64,000 nt of DNA from Microbacterium sp. 11MF (GTDB lineage Bacteria; Actinomycetota; Actinomycetes; Actinomycetales; Microbacteriaceae), in NCBI RefSeq assembly GCF_000383475.1, contig NZ_KB911459.1, positions 1,340,244 to 1,404,243 on the forward strand, written 5' to 3'. The position numbers and the translations under genes were made by a program. This document shows, piece by piece, positions 28,618 through 37,332 of the stretch; the first letter of the stretch is position 1; every line of letters begins with the position of its first letter. A model generated the notes under the pieces. That model saw only the letters and a list, made by a program, of their open reading frames with translations, was not told the origin of the DNA and made no database searches.

Positions 28618-29847
28618 TCAGCGGCGTGCGGCGCGGCGTCTCGCTGCGAGGACGATGGCCAACGCGCCACCGGCGAGCAGGACACCGGAAGCCGGAAGAA
28701 GCAGCCAGGGATAGCCGGTCGCCCCGGTCTCGGCCAGGCTTCCCGACCCTCGGTTCGCGGACTCGTCGACCGCAGGGCGATCACCCGTCGTTCCGGATCC
28801 GGTGCCGTCGCCGGGCGTCCCGGGTCCTTGCGGAGTTCCCGGCGTTCCCGGTGTTCCGGGCTGGGTCGGCGATCCAGGGGTGCCGGGCTGCGACGGGGTT
28901 CCCGGACTTCCGGGCGTTCCGGGCTGGGTCGGGGTCGGCCCAGCGGTCGGGGTCGGGGTCGGGGTGGGGCTCGGAGATGCTGACGGTGACGGTGACGGAG
29001 CCGGTGTCGGAGTCGGAGTCGGTGTCGGTGTCGGAGTCGGGGTGGCCGTCGGCGTCGGAGTCGGGGTGGGGGTGACCGGCCCGTCGGTGTCGCAGCCCGG
29101 TGCGGTGAAGACGTTGTTGTTCAGCGTGACCGCGCCCGTGCGAGCCAGCGCGCGCCCTTCCACCGTCGTCCCGAAATCGACGGTGATGGAGGTGAGGGCC
29201 ATGACGGTGCCGACGAAGTCGGTGCCCGTGCCGAGGGTCGCGGAGCTGCCGACCTGCCAGAAGACGTTGCACGCCTGCGCACCACCGGTCAAGGCGACTC
29301 TCGCGCCCGAGCCCGTGATCAGGGTTTCGGGGACTTGGAAGATCCAGACGGCGTCAGGACCGCCTCGGAGGGTGACCGTGCCGGTCAGGCCTGCAGTCGA
29401 GGAGAAGCTGTACACGCCCTCGGTCAGCTCGCGACCTCCGAGTTCGGTCGGCAGAGTCGCATCGGATGCTTGCCCTGCGGCGTTGTTGTATGCCGTCTTG
29501 AGGTCGATCTTCGCCTGCCGTGCTTGTGCGTCGGCCGCGTGGGTCTCGCCTCCGATGACAAGGCCCGGGGGGAAGCCCGTGATGGCTGAACCCGGGGCGA
29601 CACCGAGGTCGCCGTTGACGACGGTGGGGGTCGCGGTGTTGGTCACGGTCGACCCACCCAGGACGAGGTACGAGTCGGCGGTGCCGAGTCCGATGGATGT
29701 CGCGGCGTACGCGCGAGGAACGCCGGCAGCGAAAGACAGGCCGGCTACCGTGACGACGGCCGCGGCCGAGAGTGCGATCACCCGATTCCGCGTGCGGCGC
29801 GAGGGGTGAGGATGACGAGAGGTCTGGGTTCCCATGGGAACCGCCAT
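28618..29847 (-). CDS. DUF3494 (ice-binding-like) surface protein with LAETG anchor
   Basis: A 409-residue exported protein. It has a signal peptide (about 1-45; hydrophobic VIALSAAAVVTVAGLSFAAG, cleavage after AYA), then a DUF3494 domain (about 48-250: LGTADSYLVLGGSTVTNT, VVNGDLGVAPGSAITGFPPG, GDAVW-like beta-helix rungs), then a Pro-Thr-Ser-Gly linker of about 100 residues, then LAETG, a hydrophobic segment and RRRAARR, a sortase signal of the LAxTG type used by class E sortases. DUF3494 proteins include ice-binding adhesins. The start MAVPMGTQT at 29847 follows GGGGAAGAA; the ATG at 29835 is possible. No sortase gene is in the window. Confidence 0.9.
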   Translation of the reverse strand: MAVPMGTQTSRHPHPSRRTRNRVIALSAAAVVTVAGLSFAAGVPRAYAATSIGLGTADSYLVLGGSTVTNTATPTVVNGDLGVAPGSAITGFPPGLVIGGETHAADAQARQAKIDLKTAYNNAAGQASDATLPTELGGRELTEGVYSFSSTAGLTGTVTLRGGPDAVWIFQVPETLITGSGARVALTGGAQACNVFWQVGSSATLGTGTDFVGTVMALTSITVDFGTTVEGRALARTGAVTLNNNVFTAPGCDTDGPVTPTPTPTPTATPTPTPTPTPTPTPAPSPSPSASPSPTPTPTPTAGPTPTQPGTPGSPGTPSQPGTPGSPTQPGTPGTPGTPQGPGTPGDGTGSGTTGDRPAVDESANRGSGSLAETGATGYPWLLLPASGVLLAGGALAIVLAARRRAARR

Positions 29848-30074
29848 TTCTTCCCCGCAGATGGAGGGGAGCACGGCCCGAAATGGGCCAATGCCAACCT
29901 ACGCCGCCTTCCTCGAAACGCCTATTGATCTGGGGATATTCGCCCTGTGAAGGGTACGAGACTGGGAATGTGTCTCGCGTCAGCCTCGTATCCGTCTGGC
30001 ACTCTCACGCCGACACCGTCGGTGGGCTAGCCTTCATCGCCCGTGACGCGACTCGCGGTGAGAACCTGGGGGGA

Positions 30075-31298
30075 TCAGGCGACGGCAGGGCCGGCAGCAG
30101 GCAACGAGAATGTGAAGGTCGCGCCCTCACCCTTCCGCCCATCCGCGTAGATGCCGCCGCCGTGGAGTTCGACGATGCGGGCGACGGACGCGAGCCCGAG
30201 ACCCGTGCCCGGGAACTCCTCCGCGGAGTGCAGTCGCGTGAGCGGTTCGAAGATCCGGGACGCGTCGGACGGGTCGAAACCGTCGCCGTCGTCCGTCAGC
30301 TCCAACACGACCCGTTCGGGACCGGCGTCGACCTGTCGCAAGACGATGTGCGCCGACGCCTTCTTGCCGGTGTATTTGACCGCATTGCCGAGGAGGTTCT
30401 CCAGCGCGAGGTGCGCGAGCGCGGGATCCGCACTCACGACGATGGCCTCCTCGACCCGGATGTCGAGGTCGCGACCGCGGTTCTGCGCGAGGAGCTCGTC
30501 CGCGATCCCCCGCGCTATCTCGCTGAGGTCGAGTCGTTCAGGCGCGGGCGGCGCCGCGGTGATGCGGTAGATCGACAGCATCCGTTCGATCTGCGCCGAC
30601 ATCCGCTCGCCCGCTCGCACCACCGCGTGCGCATAAGTGGCGCTGGTCTGATCGGTCGCATCGTCTGCGATGAGTTCGGCGAAGCCCATCATCGCCCCCA
30701 GGGGGCCGCGCAGGTCGTGCACGAGCGAGTGCATGGTCGCGTCGAGTTCGTCCGCCCGTGCGGCCATCTGATCGCGCTCCGCACTGCGCCGGCTGATCGC
30801 CCCGCGGAGCTCGAGGTTCTCCAGGGTGACCGCCGCGGTGTTGGCGAGCACCTCGAGCTGCCGCACGTGCTCGGGGTCGGGCACGTGCCGCTCCGCCCAG
30901 TACGCCCCGATCGCGCCGATCGGATCGGACGAGCGCACCGGTGCCATGCACATGCTCGCCACGAACGTCGGCCGGTAGGCGTCGATCGGCACGCGCTCGT
31001 CGTCGTAGATGTCGGGGATGATGACCGTTTCGCGGTGCAGCATCGACCACCCGCTCACGCAGGCGGTCAACGGGAAGCGACTACCCTTCCACAGGCGTCC
31101 GATGGCATCCTCGTCGACGTAGAAGCACTGGTCGTCCTCACGGAGGACGAAGGTCGCGCCGTCGGCACCCGTCAGTTCACGCACGGCATGAGCGACGACG
31201 GAGGTCACCTCCAACAAGCCGGTCGCCGTCGAGAGCGCATCCACCGTGCGCGCGAGGACGTCGGGGGCAGCGACGTGATCAGCTGGCTTCCCGCCCAT
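30075..31298 (-). CDS. GAF-domain sensor histidine kinase
   Basis: A cytosolic sensor kinase, 407 residues. The GAF domain (about 10-165: VRELTGADGATFVLRED, YRPTFVASMCMAPVRS) is followed by a coiled linker (about 165-190), the phospho-acceptor helix with His in SLVHDLRGPLGAMMGF, and the ATPase domain with N box (LENLLGNAVKYT), G1 (DDGDGFD) and G2 (GTGLGLASVARI). No transmembrane segment is seen and no response regulator is adjacent, so it may be an orphan. Start ATG at 31298 (MGGKPADHVAAPD) with GAGG 6 nt upstream. It is the last chromosomal gene before the island. Confidence 0.92.
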   Translation of the reverse strand: MGGKPADHVAAPDVLARTVDALSTATGLLEVTSVVAHAVRELTGADGATFVLREDDQCFYVDEDAIGRLWKGSRFPLTACVSGWSMLHRETVIIPDIYDDERVPIDAYRPTFVASMCMAPVRSSDPIGAIGAYWAERHVPDPEHVRQLEVLANTAAVTLENLELRGAISRRSAERDQMAARADELDATMHSLVHDLRGPLGAMMGFAELIADDATDQTSATYAHAVVRAGERMSAQIERMLSIYRITAAPPAPERLDLSEIARGIADELLAQNRGRDLDIRVEEAIVVSADPALAHLALENLLGNAVKYTGKKASAHIVLRQVDAGPERVVLELTDDGDGFDPSDASRIFEPLTRLHSAEEFPGTGLGLASVARIVELHGGGIYADGRKGEGATFTFSLPAAGPAVA

Positions 31299-31397
31299 GT
31301 CGACCTCAATGCAACTCGAAGAAGCGGATGTCTGGGGTTCCCGACGTGGGACCTCCCCCAGGGTACTGCGTTCCGACGGGCAGCGGCGAGAAAGCAG

Positions 31398-31427
31398 AAG
31401 GCCGGAATCCTCATGGATTCCGGCCTT
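31398..31427 (-). terminator. terminator of the disrupted tRNA-Pro gene
   Basis: A perfect 13-bp stem with a 4-nt loop (TCAT), 10 nt beyond the 3' end of the tRNA-Pro fragment on the minus strand. It marks the original tRNA gene's terminator. Confidence 0.8.
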
Positions 31428-31437
31428 TCCCGAACCG

Positions 31438-31479
31438 TCGGGATGACAGGATTTGAACCTGCGACCCCTTGACCCCCAG
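31438..31479 (-). pseudogene. 3' half of tRNA-Pro(GGG)
   Basis: On the minus strand this stretch reads as the anticodon loop and 3' anticodon stem (CTGGGGGTCAAG), variable loop, T arm (GCAGGTTCAAATCCTGT) and acceptor CATCCCG of a tRNA-Pro. Upstream (31480 on), the D arm and 5' acceptor are missing. The missing 5' half lies at 45218-45261. The two halves share a CTTGA/TCAAG anticodon stem and rebuild a complete cloverleaf. Confidence 0.92.
31468..31479. repeat. attachment core, left copy
   Basis: CTTGACCCCCAG, identical to 45218-45229. It covers the anticodon loop and 3' anticodon stem of tRNA-Pro(GGG). The flanks differ on the island side, as expected for the crossover core of a tyrosine integrase. 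Confidence 0.85.
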
Positions 31480-31887
31480 GTAGACGGTTCAGGCTGATTC
31501 CTCAATTTCCCGGGTCGTTCTGCTCCGCAGAAGGCCCGACCTCACGTCATGCGTTGCATGGTTTGCATGCATTAGGTCCCGGCGCTTGATGGTCGCAGGG
31601 CCGCACACCGAGGGTCCTTGTCGGGTTTACGTTGACGTCGCGCAGATCCGCGATTCCCCGACATCTAGGGCCTCGCAAGTGATGGGTGTGTCACGTTCGG
31701 CAGGGGTCCGACACCCTCCACGTCCTTGGTGTCCATTCAAGAACGACGCACATCCGATTCGCGATGTTCAGGTACGGCGCTCGGATCGATACCCTCCACC
31801 CACCGAAGAGACTGCGAGGGGAATCAACCCTGCTCCTGTGCCGGCTACACCAATGAGCGACGTCAGACACGGAACTGTGCGATGAGG
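31480..31887. other. island end, no gene recognised
   Basis: About 400 nt between the att core and the stop of the CHAT gene. It contains two direct TTGCATG copies (31554-31560, 31563-31569) that could be integrase arm sites. No ORF looks real. Confidence 0.5.
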
Positions 31888-34098
31888 TCATTGCTCGGCC
31901 TCGGTGTGTTGCTGTTGCATTGACGTGAGCCGAGACGCTCGGAAGCGAATCGCGGATGGGTCGCCGACGATCGTGTACATCATCGATTCAGGGACGTATC
32001 CGGGGGCTCGAAGCCATCCCTCGACGGCGCTCTTCTCCCCTCTCTCCTCAGCGATGTCGAGAAGGACTGCTTCCGCATCCTGATAAAGGTGCCAGGGACG
32101 CAGCCTTCCAGAGGATCGGCCGCTCATGAACTCCACGATCGGAGAGGTGCCGTTGACGTCCGAATGGCCCCACTCCAGAAGTTTCGGGTTCCCATAGAGG
32201 ATGTCCATGACAACGGAGTTGGTTTGGACACGGTGCCACAGATCCATGAGGGTTGTGTGTGCCTCAGCACCGCCGATCGACTCACTCATGTAGACGAGCA
32301 GACGTGTCATGAACGTGGAGTTGTGGTGCACGCCGACGGGGACAAGGGTGCTGAGGACGGCGCGTGCTCCGGCTCGGAGGAGCAGGTCGGCTACAGCGAC
32401 CGGACCCGCTCCACGTGGTCCGGAGTGGCATGCGCTGAGGATCACAACCGGGGGCATCGGTCCGAGGTCGTCTCCCATACTCACCTCGTCGCCGATGGCA
32501 AGCCCAGCCATGTTGGCGTCGGCGTCGTACACGCCGTGCGCGCTGAGGATCACGAGGTCCGGCCGGTGACTTGCCAGAGCGTCCGCGACTTCTGCCTTGT
32601 CGGACGCATCGACGATGTCGACGAACACGGCGCGAGTCGGATCGGTGAGCTCTCGAGCTGCGAACGCCCACGCCCTTCGGGAGACGACGCCAACCGGGTC
32701 TGTTTCAGGAATGCACTCGACGACCAGCACCCGCATCCCACCGCTGAAATCAATGCCGTGGTCTGGGGCGAACTCGAGCTGAAATGCACGGGTGAGGGGA
32801 TTGATCGGACGGTAGGCAATCGGGAGCAGTGCGGCGAGCGGTGCCGTGTGACCGGGTAGTCGCAGAAGACCGATTGGGAAGTTGGTGAACGCGTCGATTT
32901 GAGAGGCCGTGCGAACGACGGAGATCATCCTGTCTGTCCAGAAAGGCCGCATGGTCTCGTCGAGCCTGGCTCGTAATCGTGCCTCTGTGTCTGGCTTGAT
33001 CCCGGTGCGCGACCGCGTGCTGTCCACCCAGTAGCGTTCGAGGTCAGCCAAGGCCACGAACGCGGCGTCGGGGACGAGGTCAGCGGAGACAATTCCGACC
33101 GAGTTGTCGCCTGCCGCGTTGTGGGAGACCATAAGACGGAGTACTTCCGGCGGGTCGCTCTGTTCAGTGCGAGGCAGCGTCCGCGTCGGTTGGACCGCGC
33201 GTCGTTCGCCCCGGGTTGGTGAATTTGCCCCTTGTGCGAGGTGCCTGACGAGACGCCGATAGCGTGGAGCAACCCCGGGCAGTCCCAGCGTCATCGGCAC
33301 CTTCAGTCGGCGTCCCGCTTCGATCAGTTCGGCGTCTGCCACCCGCTCGGCTTCAGCCATGGTGAGACCTTGTTCCTCCATGGCGGAAAAGGCGTCGAGA
33401 TATGCGCGCCATTGCAGCAGGTCTATGGCTCCGTCGTACGGCTCCTGATCGCGGTTACGGACGGTGGCGTCGCCCCGTCCAATTGCTTTCAGGAGGCGAC
33501 GTAGCGGCACGGCTGAACCATTCGAGGCGATCGTCGGAGACCAGTCTGGAGGCAGCACATCAAGTTCGACTCCCTCCAGGAAGTCCGCGTCCCAGTGATC
33601 GCTAATCATCTGCCAGTGTCGTCGGAGCAAGGTGTCGTTCAGATCTCGCACCCGAACCGGAGGGAGCACGAACCTGCCGTCTCGGGATGCTGACGCTGCG
33701 GCGTCAAAATGGTCATCATCACTGATGATCAGCATGGGTTCACCGTGCTGGGTGAGCACAGCCAGCATGAGCGGGTGCTGGAGCGTAAATGCGGGTACCG
33801 GAAGGATCAGATGCCGGCGCTTCTCCAGAAGTTGTTCCCGGATGCCGGTCATGACAGGAACATCGACTGCATCAATGCGGGTCGCCGGAAGATGGAGCGC
33901 GTACCAGACCGCCGGCAGAATCGGCACGAGTTCAGAATCGAAACTGGTTGCCGGATCGTCCACCCCAAGCATGAACTGGTGGGATATGGGTTCGTAGACG
34001 TCATCCGCAGCGCCGCTTACCGGACAGACGACGAGGTAAATGGGCCTTGGGAATCGCATCTGAATCCCGCTCTGCTCGGAGTGTGCATCATCGTTCAA
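31888..34098 (-). CDS. CHAT-domain (caspase-like) protease
   Basis: About 736 residues. The C-terminal part is a CHAT peptidase: the catalytic His is in VILSAHGVYD (about 521) and the Cys in VVILSACHSGPRGAG (about 557), followed by VADLLLRAGARAVLSTLVPV. The first 450 residues are not recognised and show no TPR, transmembrane or signal segment. CHAT proteases act as effectors or regulators in several bacterial immune systems. Start uncertain: I use the TTG at 34098, which has GAGGAG 6 nt upstream; a TTG at 34128 and an ATG at 34059 are alternatives. It is the last gene of the minus-strand cargo, 164 nt after the PIN gene. Confidence 0.82.
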   Translation of the reverse strand: MNDDAHSEQSGIQMRFPRPIYLVVCPVSGAADDVYEPISHQFMLGVDDPATSFDSELVPILPAVWYALHLPATRIDAVDVPVMTGIREQLLEKRRHLILPVPAFTLQHPLMLAVLTQHGEPMLIISDDDHFDAAASASRDGRFVLPPVRVRDLNDTLLRRHWQMISDHWDADFLEGVELDVLPPDWSPTIASNGSAVPLRRLLKAIGRGDATVRNRDQEPYDGAIDLLQWRAYLDAFSAMEEQGLTMAEAERVADAELIEAGRRLKVPMTLGLPGVAPRYRRLVRHLAQGANSPTRGERRAVQPTRTLPRTEQSDPPEVLRLMVSHNAAGDNSVGIVSADLVPDAAFVALADLERYWVDSTRSRTGIKPDTEARLRARLDETMRPFWTDRMISVVRTASQIDAFTNFPIGLLRLPGHTAPLAALLPIAYRPINPLTRAFQLEFAPDHGIDFSGGMRVLVVECIPETDPVGVVSRRAWAFAARELTDPTRAVFVDIVDASDKAEVADALASHRPDLVILSAHGVYDADANMAGLAIGDEVSMGDDLGPMPPVVILSACHSGPRGAGPVAVADLLLRAGARAVLSTLVPVGVHHNSTFMTRLLVYMSESIGGAEAHTTLMDLWHRVQTNSVVMDILYGNPKLLEWGHSDVNGTSPIVEFMSGRSSGRLRPWHLYQDAEAVLLDIAEERGEKSAVEGWLRAPGYVPESMMYTIVGDPSAIRFRASRLTSMQQQHTEAEQ

Positions 34099-34262
34099 GA
34101 GGAGCTCCTCTACATGGGCGAAAGACAATCATTGTGCGTTTCGACGGCGCCCAATCGTGGGAGCTGTCGACCTGACTTCTTGGACAGACTCAACGAGCAT
34201 TAGTGTCCTGCAACTATCGCGGGCCGCGCAGTTGGGCTAAAGCAAATTTCTGAGTGTCGGCG

Positions 34263-35273
34263 CTACACGACTAGCTCTTGGATTTCTGACTCCGATGTCT
34301 CCAGATCCGCCTCTAGGCGCACGAGCACCTTGACCGTGCACGAGATGCGCCCGGCGACCTCCGCGTAGTGGCTGTTCCAGTCAGCGTCGCTCACGGTGAG
34401 GGTGTCATCGAGGCCCGGGAGATCCGCCTTATAGACGTACCCGTTCACGCCAAGTTCGGCAGGAATGTCCACCGTCCAAAGTTGCGTATCGCCGACGAAG
34501 GTGTCGACGAGCTGAGCATCTCCGTCGTCGGCGGATACCTCGCTTACAGTCACCTCCTCAACGGCGGTATCCCAGGAGGTGAGATCGCCATCGAGTATTT
34601 CGTGAAGTAGGGCCGTTTCGATGAATTTGAGCGCGTGCTCGGTCACGATGGTCGCGACGCTTGGCGCCGTTCCGAGCTCGACGCGTGACGCCAGATCTTG
34701 AGGCCGCTGCAGGATCTCAACGTGCACGCCCGGTGGCAACTCTGCGAGCAGTTCTCGCTTGAGGTCGCCCTTGGGTGAACAGAAGTCTTGGCTGTTGGCT
34801 GTGACGAAAAAGACGTTCGCGACGAGTTCAGGTAGATCTCGTATCCAGGCCAGCAAAGTCAGCCAGATGAGCGTGTCTCGATAGCCCTTTCCGGATCGGG
34901 CGAATGGCGCCCGCACGTTTACATCACGGGCTACTACTTCCGCGTGAGGCGCGTCAGGCATGGGAAGGATCGCGACGCCGTTTGCGTCGAGCCAGTCCGG
35001 TAGGAGGCGCTGGACTTGGTGGGGCGTCGGGATCTCCGGCGGGAGGAAGTCGATCCCGAATGTGGCAAGTACAGTCCTCGCCTCTGATACTTGCTTAGCT
35101 TTCGCCTCGATCGTCTCGCTCGCTTGCCGACCTGATTCCAGCACGGTGACTTGGCTGGTCGCGGCTTGGAGAACGCCTTCTTTGATCGCTGCCGTGATCT
35201 TCCGCCAGCTCGTGGTTTCCAGGTCTCGGGCGCCCGTGAACGCGGTCGTGTCGAAGAACGCATAGTCAGGCAT
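34263..35273 (-). CDS. PIN-like domain protein (DUF4935 type)
   Basis: A 336-residue protein with an N-terminal PIN-like nuclease fold: the first acidic residue in FFDTTAF (Asp8), the middle one in GKGYRDTLIWLTLL (about 133) and the end in FFVTANSQDFC (about 155-165). This D...RD...NxxDF pattern is that of the PIN_DUF4935 group, predicted ribonucleases found in defence loci. The C-terminal 150 residues are acidic and of unknown fold. TAGCGT lies 6 nt before the ATG, so the gene has its own leaderless promoter despite lying in a row of same-strand genes. No antitoxin-sized partner is adjacent. Confidence 0.72.
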   Translation of the reverse strand: MPDYAFFDTTAFTGARDLETTSWRKITAAIKEGVLQAATSQVTVLESGRQASETIEAKAKQVSEARTVLATFGIDFLPPEIPTPHQVQRLLPDWLDANGVAILPMPDAPHAEVVARDVNVRAPFARSGKGYRDTLIWLTLLAWIRDLPELVANVFFVTANSQDFCSPKGDLKRELLAELPPGVHVEILQRPQDLASRVELGTAPSVATIVTEHALKFIETALLHEILDGDLTSWDTAVEEVTVSEVSADDGDAQLVDTFVGDTQLWTVDIPAELGVNGYVYKADLPGLDDTLTVSDADWNSHYAEVAGRISCTVKVLVRLEADLETSESEIQELVV

Positions 35274-35279
35274 CCACTT

Positions 35280-35285
35280 ACGCTA
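35280..35285 (-). promoter_or_regulatory. candidate -10 (TAGCGT), leaderless PIN gene
   Basis: TAGCGT-N6-ATG, in the 90-nt gap after the nuclease gene. It suggests that PIN (and perhaps CHAT) can be transcribed apart from the methyltransferase operon. Confidence 0.5.
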
Positions 35286-35363
35286 CGTCGAGTCCGCACG
35301 TGGTGTCGATCTGCCAGGAGAGCGGGGCTCACTCCCCCAGCGGGAGGGGGCTCTCGTGCGCGA

Positions 35364-36323
35364 TCACCGAAGCAACGCGCGCCTGACGAGCGACTCAAGC
35401 GCGTCGTCGAGGTCCTCGGCTTCGATCAGCGAAGCGAGTTCCTCGCGACCGACCATCACGACGCAGATGTCCTGGGTAGAGAATCTCAGCTCCTGCAACT
35501 TCGCGTCCTCTGTGAAGCCCGCCAGAGACACGAGGAATGCTATCCGTGAAGTCCCACGTTTCGTTTGCAACTTCGTGAGGAGGACAGACATGACTTGCTG
35601 CGATGCCTTGTCCACCCTGTTCTTGGCTTCGACCAGAATGAACGGAATCCCCGGGCGCTGCCAAACGCGCGGACTGAAGTTATCGACCTGAAGAACGAGG
35701 TCGATCTCCTCTGTCTCCGTACGATAGTTGCGCTCGATGACTTTCAGATCGCGAACCTGTGAGAACAAGAAGGCCAGTAGCGCTTCGAGACGGCGGCCTT
35801 TCTCCTGCGAGGTCCCGTCCTCAATTCGTGACCACACGCTGCGGCAGATCACCTGCCGAGACTCAGGGGGAACGGGGACTTCTACCTCAGCGAGGGCGAT
35901 GAGTACGGGACGAGAGACCAGGCGACGAGCCGTCACGTAGTCGTCAACGATCAAGACATCTGCATCGAGGTCCACAAGAAGCGCGATGACCTCAGGCTTG
36001 AACAGAGAAGCTATCGGAAGAGCCATTGTGATGCCGATGTCCCTTGAGGCGGCCAGCTGAAGGCGGTCGCGCACGAATCGGGGAAGCTCGTCCTGAAGGT
36101 ACACATAGAGCAGACGCTGCCGGTCCGCCGAAACGGCGGAGGGACGCCACCTCTTCGTCTCGAGGTTCAGTTCGACATCGCGTTCCCAACCCGCTCCCCC
36201 GGCCGACGCGCAGATCTGATCGGTGAGATCCGCTATGTCCTCCGAACTGATGAAACGTCCGGCACTCGGGTCATCGACGATCTCGTCAACGATGGCCCCT
36301 TCGAGCTCAGGCTGATCGCTCAT
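35364..36323 (-). CDS. PD-(D/E)xK restriction-endonuclease-like protein
   Basis: A 319-residue protein with an N-terminal 170-residue region of unknown fold and a C-terminal nuclease core: Glu180 in KGRRLEALLAFLF, Asp208 in TEEIDLVLQ and Glu232-x-Lys234 in FILVEAKNRV. This is the E...D...ExK layout of Mrr/Holliday-resolvase-like and restriction endonucleases. The start (ATG at 36323, MSDQPELEG) overlaps the ParB-like gene by 17 nt, the same overlap as at the next junction upstream. With the methyltransferase two genes upstream, a restriction role is likely but unproven. Confidence 0.75.
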   Translation of the reverse strand: MSDQPELEGAIVDEIVDDPSAGRFISSEDIADLTDQICASAGGAGWERDVELNLETKRWRPSAVSADRQRLLYVYLQDELPRFVRDRLQLAASRDIGITMALPIASLFKPEVIALLVDLDADVLIVDDYVTARRLVSRPVLIALAEVEVPVPPESRQVICRSVWSRIEDGTSQEKGRRLEALLAFLFSQVRDLKVIERNYRTETEEIDLVLQVDNFSPRVWQRPGIPFILVEAKNRVDKASQQVMSVLLTKLQTKRGTSRIAFLVSLAGFTEDAKLQELRFSTQDICVVMVGREELASLIEAEDLDDALESLVRRALLR

Positions 36324-37332
36324 CGGCATTGAGCAGCGCTTCGAGTTGAGTGATGAGCTGGTGCCCAAGGCGCTTCACTTCGTCGTTGTCGGGCGTATCG
36401 GCCGTCTGCGTAAGTAACCGGCTGAAGACAGCGATCATCGACGACGTGCGACGACCGAGCTTGTCCACCTCAACCATCATCTGGACAGTGTCTTCGAAGG
36501 CGTCCTCGATGGTGGCGTCCGGCTTCTCGATGAGATCGCGGATCGAGCTGTCGATCGTGGATTCACCCGTGCCGTTCTCCGCGGCATCCTGGGCGGCGAA
36601 CTTGATAATCGGCGACACCTTGCGGAGGCTGACCGTGTCAGTGATGACCTGATCAAGGCGCTTTTGCACGAACGCTGCGCTGACGCGATCCTCGCCGAAC
36701 TCGTCGAGGATGACGGGGCGGTTCTTGCGTAGCGCGTCGATGACGTTCTTCTTGAGCTCCCAGAAGAAGTTGAGCGGGATCGTCTCCTCGCGGATGTAGT
36801 CCTGCCACTCGTCGGGCAAGGTGACGACGTAGCGCAGCTGCCGAACTCGTTCCATCGACAGACCGGTGAGGTCGCGCAACTCGGCGTCGTTGGGCTCGCG
36901 ACCCTCGCTCTCCTCAATTTCCTGCGCGAGGCGTTGCAATGCCTTCGCAGTGGGAATGTCGCGCCACGGCTCCCGGATGAGGTGGATATTGAACATCTGC
37001 TGCAAAACTTCACGTTCGCTACGTTCCGTCGTGATGAGTGCCGGGATCTTGGAGTGTCCGAGGTCACGAGCGCAGCGGTACCGTCGCTCACCGTCCACCA
37101 GGACGAACTTGTCGCCGCGCGGATACACCACGATCGGGACAAGCACACCCTCCAGATCAATGGATCCGGTCAATCGGTCGAGTTCATCTTGAGGGAAATC
37201 GAGGCGCGGATTGGCGTCGTTCGGCACAACGTCTGAGACGTTGAGCTCGCGAAGCTCGGCAGTCGCGTTGTGCGCCCCAGAGTCCGACGTTTCTTCGGGT
37301 TGCGGCGACGCTTCCTCAGATGGTGCAGACAT
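36307..37332 (-). CDS. ParB N-terminal-domain protein
   Basis: A 341-residue protein with a ParB/Sulfiredoxin-type domain: LNVSDVVPNDANPR, then VLVPIVVY, GERRYRCAR (81-89) and NIHLIREPWRDI. A predicted helix-turn-helix follows (LTGLSMERVRQLRYVV). The domain is the CTPase/DNA-binding module of ParB, also used in phage and island DNA-modification proteins. No parS-like repeat or partner ParA is adjacent. The N-terminal 25 residues are acidic. It overlaps the methyltransferase by 17 nt upstream and the nuclease by 17 nt downstream, so the three form one translational unit. Confidence 0.85.
   Translation of the reverse strand: MSAPSEEASPQPEETSDSGAHNATAELRELNVSDVVPNDANPRLDFPQDELDRLTGSIDLEGVLVPIVVYPRGDKFVLVDGERRYRCARDLGHSKIPALITTERSEREVLQQMFNIHLIREPWRDIPTAKALQRLAQEIEESEGREPNDAELRDLTGLSMERVRQLRYVVTLPDEWQDYIREETIPLNFFWELKKNVIDALRKNRPVILDEFGEDRVSAAFVQKRLDQVITDTVSLRKVSPIIKFAAQDAAENGTGESTIDSSIRDLIEKPDATIEDAFEDTVQMMVEVDKLGRRTSSMIAVFSRLLTQTADTPDNDEVKRLGHQLITQLEALLNADERSA

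Noticed and set aside
28930..29080. Simple-repeat or non-coding element of GGTCGG/GGTGTC
   Set aside because: It is the Pro-Thr linker of the DUF3494 protein read on the opposite strand.
31825..31875. tRNA-like stretch (gggaatcaaccct ... gctacaccaatgagc)
   Set aside because: It has T-arm-like and D-arm-like parts but only about 12 nt between them, too short for an anticodon arm and variable loop. Chance, or a very degraded tRNA.
36307..37332. ParB as a plasmid partition protein of the island
   Set aside because: No ParA, no parS-like repeats, no replication gene; its 17-nt overlaps tie it to the methyltransferase and nuclease.
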